Positions 7,095-12,599 of a DNA stretch of 12,599 nt are shown here, in pieces. How positions within the stretch are numbered: position 1 is the first letter of the stretch; each line of letters starts with the position of its first letter. Under the pieces are notes generated by a model, which ran no database searches, was not told the origin of the DNA, and saw only the letters and a program-made list of their open reading frames with translations. This DNA comes from an uncultured Prevotella sp. (GTDB lineage Bacteria > Bacteroidota > Bacteroidia > Bacteroidales > Bacteroidaceae), in NCBI GenBank assembly GCA_958369755.1, contig CATXJC010000048.1:1-12599 (forward strand), read 5' to 3'. The position numbers and the translations under genes were made by a program.

Positions 7095-7419
7095 AAGCCT
7101 TTATATTTTTATTATTCCATAAATATTCTCCAGCTTCGAGTTGTTTTTCTATTGTTGCAAAATGTTGGTCTCCCACATCATAGGAAAAGTTATCAAACTC
7201 TTCTTTAGTCATCAACTCCCCCATTTCTAATGCATTTTGCATATACTCATTGGTAGCCCAATCTTGCTCCAAGACTTTCCCATCCCGATTGGTTACAAAA
7301 GCCTTTAATTTACCTTCTATATTTTGGAAACGAACTATGATGTCATCTTCCCAATAATAGACATAAACAGAATCGCCTCTTTTTAAAGTATGCGATATGT
7401 AACTATCTCGTTTTGACAT
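7078..7419 (-). CDS. Uncharacterised 113-aa protein in the defence operon
   Basis: I do not recognise this family. The protein is soluble-looking and mixed-charge, with an N-terminal stretch likely rich in beta strands (SVYVYYWEDDIIVRFQN and KLKAFVTNRDGKVL). An acidic helical second half (KEEFDNFSYDVGDQHFATIEKQL) follows. The hydrophobic/aromatic alternation suggests a small beta-barrel-like domain, but that is only an impression. It starts 15 bases after the ASCH gene and overlaps the helicase start by 17 bases, so it is an integral operon member. It is A+T-rich (20 G+C in 60 bases at 7141-7200), unlike the helicase next to it. An immunity, adaptor or helicase-regulator role would be a guess. 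Confidence 0.75.
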   Translation of the reverse strand: MSKRDSYISHTLKRGDSVYVYYWEDDIIVRFQNIEGKLKAFVTNRDGKVLEQDWATNEYMQNALEMGELMTKEEFDNFSYDVGDQHFATIEKQLEAGEYLWNNKNIKAYEQDK

Positions 7420-7434
7420 AAGCGTATGATAAAA

Positions 7435-8448
7435 TTATTTCTTAGGCCATAACCCTATTTCTTTTTCAAATTGTCTTCTTAGTCCAGGTCCTTCCGAAGA
7501 CCAAAAGCCATCAAGCATAAGCCCATCAGGATCTTCCAGACGATCTTTTATTTCATCTTTCAAATCCTTGAGTTCCTCGGCAGAGAAATCATCACGAGTG
7601 AAACCATTCTCTTTTAATTCTTTATCTACCTGCTTTTCTATTTCATCGAGTTCTATATTCACATGAGTTAGTTTCTTACCAAAGAAATAAACACATAGTA
7701 GTCTTTCTATTGGCTTATCTGTAAAGATAGAACCATAGAGCAAATGTTTCATATCTTCGTCTACATCATAATAAGAGGTAGATGAGTTACCATCAACTTC
7801 GTATCTTAGACTTTTACCCTCACATTCCAAACGAATAGATTGTACAGGGAGCAAGTCGTATACATCCGGCTTGCACAATACATCTTCCACGTATGGAGCT
7901 ATATCTAAAGTCAAATAAAGCTCGTCGCAATTATCTTTTGTCGTAGCATATCCATCCCAATTAGCCTTTGATAAAGGTACAACCAGCTCATCGCCTTCAC
8001 GCTTAGGCATACGGATTTCAACCTTATGGGCAGCAGGAAGATTATTTTCATCAATAGGATAATCAAACAAATGTAGTTTACCCTTAACGCCTTCTATAGG
8101 TTTATCGAACATATAAGCATCTTTGAGCACCCACTTATATTGCGACTCTTCAGGCGAAGCCCAAAGAGAATCAGACTCCGTTTCTATTCTGTCTAACGTT
8201 ACATATCCAATGATAGCACCATAAGGAAACTCATTTGCTTGTGGTAAATTACCAAAGAGAATATCGTTGCTTATAGTTGACGCCCATTCCAAAGGCATTC
8301 CACCTAGCATATTCATACTAAACTTCTTGCTGGCATGTATGAGTATTCTACCGGGATTTTCTTTCGGTTTCCATGTTCTATTCTCTACATCTTTAATACC
8401 AGAGCAAATCATTGTCGCCCATGGCTGTTGTACCGATAATACTTTCAT
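7435..8448 (-). CDS. ASCH-domain protein
   Basis: Residues 1 to about 130 of this 337-aa protein form a clear ASCH domain (PUA-like fold). It has the classical opening LSVQQPWATMICSGIKD, then VENRTW, ILIHASKKF (35-43), GAIIGYVTLD (77-86) and YKWVL (104-108). ASCH domains bind RNA or DNA and in some families process modified nucleosides. Residues about 140-337 are of unknown fold, with an acidic coiled-coil-like segment (about 265-305) and a C-terminal W/F-containing tail. It lies between the methyltransferase (22-base gap) and the 113-aa gene (15-base gap). A role in sensing modified DNA is inferred from this context. The upstream region is A-rich without an obvious Shine-Dalgarno. It is distinct from the second ASCH domain at the end of the GIY-YIG protein. 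Confidence 0.85.
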   Translation of the reverse strand: MKVLSVQQPWATMICSGIKDVENRTWKPKENPGRILIHASKKFSMNMLGGMPLEWASTISNDILFGNLPQANEFPYGAIIGYVTLDRIETESDSLWASPEESQYKWVLKDAYMFDKPIEGVKGKLHLFDYPIDENNLPAAHKVEIRMPKREGDELVVPLSKANWDGYATTKDNCDELYLTLDIAPYVEDVLCKPDVYDLLPVQSIRLECEGKSLRYEVDGNSSTSYYDVDEDMKHLLYGSIFTDKPIERLLCVYFFGKKLTHVNIELDEIEKQVDKELKENGFTRDDFSAEELKDLKDEIKDRLEDPDGLMLDGFWSSEGPGLRRQFEKEIGLWPKK

Positions 8449-8470
8449 AAGTTTAATATTTTAAAGGTTA

Positions 8471-11251
8471 TTATTTCTTGTCAGCTGTCATTTTCTCATA
8501 GAGTTTGAAGAGGCATTCCAATCGAGCCTCATCATTTGGGAACGGAGCGCCAGGATAGCAGCTTTCTACGATGGCATCCAGTTCCTCATGTGCTGCACGC
8601 AAATCCTCCGGCATCTTTTCCGGGTCGTAAAGATCTGCAAGCGTCTTCTCGGGATAGTTTTCACGAGCCAGAAGCACATTCGTTGCCGCCTCTTCTATCT
8701 CAGACTTCTTGGTGTCGGAGATGGATGGGAAGGGGAAGGAATTATAACAAATTGACGATGAATATCTATATCCATTACCCATTCTTCCACATAGTGGTTT
8801 CATCCATACGACTTGCATTTTTGACATTATAATACCTAAGATCCATAACGGTTCATCGTAAATTCCATAAGCAGCATCAGTTGTTATTGTTTCACTATCA
8901 GTAACTCCAACAGGCAAATATTTTCTTTCGCTACTAGTAGTTCTAGGAATTAAAAACATATGATTAGTTGCTCTTTTAGGAAATCTGAAAGCATAAGAAC
9001 GAGATGCTAGACTCTTAGCTACGCTTCCACTTTTTAACCGAAATTCCTTAACCTTCTCAACTCTACTTCTTATTGCATCATGCTTTAATGCTAATTCCAC
9101 ATCTTTATCCGGTATCCAAAAAGAATAGCGGAATTTGTTTTCTATAAAATCACTTCCACTTTGCAACTTTACGATATACTTTTCTATGGTTGGATCTTCA
9201 TGTAGCATCTTATCCAAATCTTCCTTTTCAAAGATAAAAGCACCACCATCATATGTCATATTTTTCACTTCCATTGGCGGAAAGCCTTGCAATGGCTGAA
9301 AAGACCCCATGACTATAGTTTCAGAACCACTAGTCAGATAAGGACTTATAGAACCAACCTCCATCTCGACATTGTTTACAAACAATCGTTTTCTTTTATT
9401 AGTCTTTCTTCCCAAACCAACAATAACACATGATACTCCAGCATTATGCTTTGCATTATTAGTCCATTTAAAAGAAGTATATGCAAATATGATTTCTACA
9501 TTTTGTGAGAAGACCTCTGGCCACAACATTGGAACTTGCTCACCTTGTGTTATTGAATTTGTAGTTACAAATGCAGCCTTAGCATTTCCATCAGAAATAA
9601 ATTTGGTTGCTAAGAGAACCCAACAACTTACATAATCTAAATCCTTATAACGTCTATCAGTATTGCATACATGCTCTAAGTCTTCTTTCTGCTCCTTGGT
9701 TTGCAATTTACTCCCCAAATACGGCGGATTTCCAAATACAAACACTTCTTCATCCTTGGTATGCGGGCATACTACCTCCCAATCCATTCTACAGGCATTA
9801 CCACATTTTATCTGGTCGATATTATGCAAAGGCAAGGCGGCAACATTCACACCGAAATCGGCGTGAAACTTGTTGTTCATCTGATGCTCGGCAAGCCAAA
9901 GCGAAAGCATAGCTACCTCGTGAGGGAAGTCGAGAAGCTCTATTCCAAAGAACTGGTTCAAACGGATGCACGAACCATCGATAAAGTCGAGCATCTGCTC
10001 CTGCGTACATTTCTTGCGGAGATGCAGAATATCCATTTCGAGCAAGCGCAACTGCTTATAAGTGATAATCAGGAAATTACCACTACCACAAGCTGGGTCG
10101 AAGAACTTCATCTTGCTCATTCTTACCATCAACCTATTGCAACCATTAATGATTGGTCGGCACTCGTCAGTAAACTGATTATGAGTCAATAAGCTCAAAT
10201 CATACAGATTCTTCTTCTGCTTGTAAAACTCTTCCAGTTTCTTATATTCCCCTCTCAAATCATCCATAAAGAGCGGATTGATTACCTTCATGATATTAGG
10301 CACACTGGTGTAGTGCATACCTTCCTTGGCACGCACATCAGGATTCACCACCGCCTGAATCATACTACCGAAAATATCCGGATTGATGTCCTTCCAATCC
10401 AAGTCGCCGCATTCGATGATAATCTTTCTAGCCTTATAACCCATCTTTGGGATAGGAATGTCAGAGGCAAAAAGACCGCCATTCACGTAAGGAAACTGAT
10501 TGATTTCCTTGGTAAGTTCTTCCGAACGCTCCTTGTTTGGCACATTCATCACCTGGAATGCCTGACCTAGCATCTCGCCGAGATCGGAACCATCTTCCTT
10601 GGTAAATTGCTTGATAAAGTTGGTAAAGAGATTTTCGGCAAAGATACCTGTGTCTTCGGCAAAGAAACAGAAGAGCAGGCGGGTAATGAAGATATTGAGG
10701 TCGTGCAAGTCGTCATCACTATTATATTCGTTATAAGCACGAATCTCATCATGCAGCTTGGCAAGTTTCTCAGCAGCCTTCACATCGGCAGGGTTTTCTG
10801 CCGTAGTGTGTACTCGCTCTACGTTCATCAAAGGATAGAAGAAGCCAAAGTCGCTGTGCATCTTGACAAATTTCTGCTCGTAAGTATCATTCTCACGAGT
10901 ATCATAAGCCAGGAGGGTTTCACCATCGCTCACCGCAATAATCTTTGGCGCAGCCTTCTTTACCTGAGCATCAGTCTTCAATGCCTCCAACCTGGTGGTA
11001 AGATGCAAAGTATCTACAGCCTGATAGCAGAACAAGCCTTTGATAAGCAAACCGTCGAATGTCTTCAAGATACCCTTTCCTTCCTTGTATCTCGACACAT
11101 CCTTTTCGCTTTTACCAAAAGCCTTCAGTATCTCGTAGCCAACCTCAGAGGCTGACACCACTTTAGTTTTAAATGATTCTAAACGGGATTCGATTTCCTT
11201 ATAGCTGAGTTGCAGTTTCTTTGCCATAACTTCCGTTGCCGATGGGAGCAT
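8471..11251 (-). CDS. MmeI-like class I SAM-dependent DNA adenine methyltransferase
   Basis: This 926-aa protein follows the MmeI family layout. It has a remnant N-terminal domain (1-145), a helical spacer with RLLFCFFAEDTGIF, FPYVNGGLF and HYTSVPNIMKVINPLF (191-328), a methyltransferase core with motif I DPACGSGNF (385-393) and motif IV NPPY (508-511), a target-recognition region (about 600-840) and a helical C-terminus. NPPY indicates amino-methylation, most likely N6-adenine. In MmeI itself the N-terminus is a PD-(D/E)xK nuclease; here the matching stretch reads LLIKGLFCYQ and I see no ExK. The enzyme therefore probably only modifies DNA and needs a partner nuclease. The target-recognition region is markedly A+T-richer than the rest. 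The start may be codon 9 (ATG at 11225-11227, MAKKLQLSY) instead of the one given; neither has a convincing Shine-Dalgarno. It is the first gene of the operon. Confidence 0.88.
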   Translation of the reverse strand: MLPSATEVMAKKLQLSYKEIESRLESFKTKVVSASEVGYEILKAFGKSEKDVSRYKEGKGILKTFDGLLIKGLFCYQAVDTLHLTTRLEALKTDAQVKKAAPKIIAVSDGETLLAYDTRENDTYEQKFVKMHSDFGFFYPLMNVERVHTTAENPADVKAAEKLAKLHDEIRAYNEYNSDDDLHDLNIFITRLLFCFFAEDTGIFAENLFTNFIKQFTKEDGSDLGEMLGQAFQVMNVPNKERSEELTKEINQFPYVNGGLFASDIPIPKMGYKARKIIIECGDLDWKDINPDIFGSMIQAVVNPDVRAKEGMHYTSVPNIMKVINPLFMDDLRGEYKKLEEFYKQKKNLYDLSLLTHNQFTDECRPIINGCNRLMVRMSKMKFFDPACGSGNFLIITYKQLRLLEMDILHLRKKCTQEQMLDFIDGSCIRLNQFFGIELLDFPHEVAMLSLWLAEHQMNNKFHADFGVNVAALPLHNIDQIKCGNACRMDWEVVCPHTKDEEVFVFGNPPYLGSKLQTKEQKEDLEHVCNTDRRYKDLDYVSCWVLLATKFISDGNAKAAFVTTNSITQGEQVPMLWPEVFSQNVEIIFAYTSFKWTNNAKHNAGVSCVIVGLGRKTNKRKRLFVNNVEMEVGSISPYLTSGSETIVMGSFQPLQGFPPMEVKNMTYDGGAFIFEKEDLDKMLHEDPTIEKYIVKLQSGSDFIENKFRYSFWIPDKDVELALKHDAIRSRVEKVKEFRLKSGSVAKSLASRSYAFRFPKRATNHMFLIPRTTSSERKYLPVGVTDSETITTDAAYGIYDEPLWILGIIMSKMQVVWMKPLCGRMGNGYRYSSSICYNSFPFPSISDTKKSEIEEAATNVLLARENYPEKTLADLYDPEKMPEDLRAAHEELDAIVESCYPGAPFPNDEARLECLFKLYEKMTADKK

Positions 11252-11726
11252 AGCAAAGCCTTGCCATCCTATTACTCCACCGATTCCCGAAAGCAGAAAC
11301 CATCTGATTTTAAAAGATTATTTTGATTCTAGTCCAACCTCATCGCAAGATAAGGAATAGGATAACTGATTAGCTATCAAAAAGGAAGGCGTAGGGAATC
11401 TATCACTCGCATTACCCTTGCTCTTCGAGGATTCGCGGTCCTATGGTGTCAAGGATAAGAAGCAACAGAGATGCCTACGCCTAACGGGTATATATATGAT
11501 AGCACAGAGCGTACCCCTTCAGACGAAGGGGCACACCTATGCCATGTGTATATACACAGTGGGTAGACGCCCACTGCTGTCTCCCTCTGAACACCATATT
11601 AAATTTTGCGAATTTCGAAGAGTCAGAAGAAAACGTAGAGAACGTCTTTCTTAATTATGATAGGCCAAGCCATGGACTTTTACCTAGCCAGCGACTCATC
11701 GCCAGCCATCCACAGCAAGACAACTG
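11252..11726 (-). promoter_or_regulatory. Long structured leader upstream of the methyltransferase operon
   Basis: I see no credible gene in this stretch, but it holds several inverted repeats. Two stem-loops share the loop agac on the + strand: ccccttc/gaagggg (11514-11520, 11525-11531) and cagtgggt/gcccactg (11557-11564, 11569-11576). Between them is a perfect 14-base palindrome tgtgtatatacaca (11545-11558). A 9-base long-range pair aggcgtagg/cctacgcct (11387-11395, 11474-11482) encloses a smaller hairpin aggatt-cgc-ggtcct. If the promoter at 11727-11757 is real, all of this lies in a 5' leader of roughly 470 nt. Alternatives are a dispersed repeat inserted here, or a separate non-coding RNA on either strand. 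Confidence 0.5.
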
Positions 11727-11756
11727 CAAAAGTACGAAAAAGAATTGGCTTCACAA
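11727..11756 (-). promoter_or_regulatory. Bacteroidota-type promoter for the six-gene operon
   Basis: On the minus strand TACTTTTG (11727-11734) matches TAnnTTTG, and TTG (11754-11756) lies 19 bases upstream. It is the only full match I find in front of the methyltransferase gene. It is about 475 bases from the start codon. Confidence 0.6.
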
Positions 11757-11774
11757 AATTTTGGGTCTTTTTTC

Positions 11775-11805
11775 TTGCATATCTCATTTACTTTTCTTAT
11801 CTTTG
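11775..11805 (+). promoter_or_regulatory. Bacteroidota-type promoter for the 45-aa / DUF6169-like pair
   Basis: TATCTTTG (11798-11805) matches TAnnTTTG with TTG (11775-11777) 20 bases upstream. It is divergent from the operon promoter; the two -33 elements are 18 bases apart, close enough for one regulator to affect both. The start codon follows 40 bases later. Confidence 0.72.
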
Positions 11806-11845
11806 CCACCAAATTAATAACAATAACATTAAAAAGGAGGTTATT

Positions 11846-11983
11846 ATGCAAGCAACAAAGAACAATACAAAGGAGGAAACCATCAGAAAGTTTAAACAAC
11901 TCCTAAAACATAAAGAGGAGATGCTCGAAAGAGCAAAACAATATGATGGCATTGACATTTATGCTAAATTTGCAAACGCATGA
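11846..11983 (+). CDS. Small 45-aa protein, coupled to the DUF6169-like gene
   Basis: The reading frame is open from 11657, but the ATG at 11846 is chosen. It has a strong Shine-Dalgarno ggagg (11836-11840) five bases upstream and follows the promoter at 11775-11805, while earlier starts lie upstream of that promoter. The 45-aa product is basic and helical (EETIRKFKQLLKHKEEMLER) and ends in YDGIDIYAKFANA. I do not recognise a family. Its stop overlaps the next start as ATGA, so the two are probably translated together. It could be a partner or inhibitor of the next protein, but nothing in the sequence proves that. The strong Shine-Dalgarno is unusual for this phylum. Confidence 0.7.
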   Translation: MQATKNNTKEETIRKFKQLLKHKEEMLERAKQYDGIDIYAKFANA

Positions 11984-12471
11984 AAGAATTGTCTCTACAT
12001 CACATTAACAGCAAATCACCTTATCGAGTTATCTGCTCAGATAAGGGTGATTATCTGTTTGCAACAGACAAGGGGATTAACTATACCATTTCTTTTACGG
12101 AAGAGTTTCCTCTTGGCGGTTGTATGAGCTATCAATTTTGCATACACAATGACAATAAAATCCATGGCTCATACGATAATAAAATAAGCACAACGATTAT
12201 AGCCATCATTGAAGAGTTCTTCCTTCAAAACTTGAATGTCTTACTATATATTTGCGACACAAGTGACAACCGTGAAGAAGTTAGAAATCGTTTGTTTATA
12301 AGATGGTTCAAGGAATATGCAGACCCACAAAAGTATACCATCCAGTCTGCTAACACAACCATTGAAGGTCAAGGATTCTACTCTTCTATCATTGTAGAAA
12401 ACAGAAATCCACTATTAGATGAAATCAAAGCAGATTTCGAAAAGTCGGCAAATGATTTAAAAGAAAAATAG
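11980..12471 (+). CDS. DUF6169-like protein of unknown function
   Basis: This 163-aa protein resembles the Bacteroidota family DUF6169 as I remember it. It has an opening YRVICSDKGDYLFATDKGINY, with an aromatic-rich first half of alternating strands. STTIIAIIEEFF then leads into VLLYICDTSDNREEVRNRLF and IRWFKEYA (about 69-115), and the protein ends in a charged helix. No function is known to me and no catalytic motif stands out; the CDTSDNR...R segment is the most conserved-looking part. There is no signal peptide or membrane segment. It overlaps the 45-aa gene by 4 bases and sits divergently beside the defence operon. Whether it belongs to that system or is an independent two-gene unit is unclear. 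Confidence 0.65.
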   Translation: MKELSLHHINSKSPYRVICSDKGDYLFATDKGINYTISFTEEFPLGGCMSYQFCIHNDNKIHGSYDNKISTTIIAIIEEFFLQNLNVLLYICDTSDNREEVRNRLFIRWFKEYADPQKYTIQSANTTIEGQGFYSSIIVENRNPLLDEIKADFEKSANDLKEK

Positions 12472-12483
12472 TTCGACCTATAC

Positions 12484-12562
12484 GGTTGAAATTACCCAAT
12501 ACGCCCTGAAAGGGCAGAAGCTTTCAAAGAACCAAGCAATAAACAAAGCTTTTGCCCTTACT
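12484..12562. repeat. REP-like palindromic intergenic repeat (right copy)
   Basis: The element opens with ggttgaaa (12484-12491) and contains the hairpin gccct-gaa-agggc (12503-12515). It forms a larger stem from 12510-12524 pairing with 12545-12559, with one G-U pair. Its right end (12546-12562) is the exact 17-base reverse complement of 3407-3423. The small gaa-looped hairpin has different bases from the left copy, but pairing is kept, which points to selection for the structure. Confidence 0.65.
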
Positions 12563-12564
12563 AT

Positions 12565-12572
12565 TATATTTG
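12565..12572 (+). promoter_or_regulatory. Possible -7 element for a gene beyond the right edge
   Basis: TATATTTG matches TAnnTTTG. No TTG is found at the normal 19-20 base distance; the nearest is 10 bases upstream inside the repeat. The sequence then runs through gaggtg to the window end at aaaat, so a start codon could lie right at the edge, but this cannot be confirmed. Confidence 0.4.
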
Positions 12573-12599
12573 CACTTGGAAAAATAAAGAGGTGAAAAT

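Noticed and set aside
5058..7208. Long + strand open frames (335 and 355 aa) antisense to the helicase
   Set aside because: The helicase on the minus strand has all SF2 motifs in order; the + strand frames have no recognisable domain and no promoter or ribosome site, and follow the codon pattern of the opposite strand.
8471..11251. BREX PglX or a DISARM methylase as identity of the large methyltransferase
   Set aside because: The spacer signatures FPYVNGGLF, HYTSVPNIMKVI and NPPYLGSK and the length fit MmeI-like enzymes better, and none of the BREX or DISARM partner genes is present.
11418..11654. 78-aa + strand open frame in the leader region
   Set aside because: It runs through several palindromes, has an odd basic composition (RRVRRKRRERLS) and no start signals; non-coding structured DNA explains it better.
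11657..11845. Longer N-terminus for the 45-aa gene
   Set aside because: The extension would start upstream of the TAnnTTTG promoter at 11798-11805, while the ATG at 11846 has a strong Shine-Dalgarno at the right spacing.
11252..11845. tmRNA, RNase P RNA or retron RNA in the gene-free stretch
   Set aside because: I found no tRNA-like ends, no tmRNA or RNase P core motifs, and no reverse transcriptase nearby.
1..12599. CRISPR array, tRNA or rRNA genes, or a transposase
   Set aside because: No regularly spaced direct repeats, cloverleaf or rRNA sequence and no transposase or integrase motifs were seen on either strand.

Overview
The window looks like a chromosomal segment of a Bacteroidota bacterium, probably Prevotella/Segatella-like. 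The main reason is the promoter type: several genes are preceded by the Bacteroidota -7 element TAnnTTTG with a TTG about 19-20 bases upstream (near 2569, 2672, 11727 and 11798). Shine-Dalgarno sequences are mostly weak, and the protein families fit that phylum. The species assignment is inference; no rRNA or other marker gene is present.

Left part (1-3307), ordinary accessory metabolism. A PHP-domain metallohydrolase and a beta-carbonic anhydrase read rightward. They converge, with a 4-base overlap, on a short arginase-superfamily protein. Upstream of that, on the same strand, is an ABM-fold monooxygenase-like protein. A rightward two-gene toxin-antitoxin-like pair follows, with a ParE/RelE-type toxin.

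Middle (3321-11806), the main interest: a six-gene leftward operon, read from 11251 down to 3509. In transcription order it encodes (1) an MmeI-like adenine DNA methyltransferase whose N-terminal nuclease region seems to lack catalytic residues, (2) an ASCH-domain protein, (3) a 113-aa orphan, (4) an SF2 DEAD/DEAH-type helicase, (5) an 86-aa helper-like protein and (6) a T5orf172 GIY-YIG nuclease fused to a second ASCH domain. Gaps are 15-33 bases, with one 17-base overlap. Methylase, helicase, separate nuclease and two PUA-like possible modified-nucleotide readers together suggest a composite restriction-modification or anti-phage system. It does not match BREX, DISARM or a standard Type I/III layout. 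The 86-aa protein shares one motif with the nuclease N-terminus and another with the helicase C-terminus, which suggests a physical bridge. A candidate promoter at 11727-11757 implies a structured 5' leader of roughly 470 nt.

Right part (11775-12599). A divergent promoter drives a small 45-aa gene coupled by ATGA to a DUF6169-like gene. The window ends in a palindromic intergenic repeat related to one at 3329-3423, so the defence block and the coupled pair are bracketed by two members of the same repeat family.
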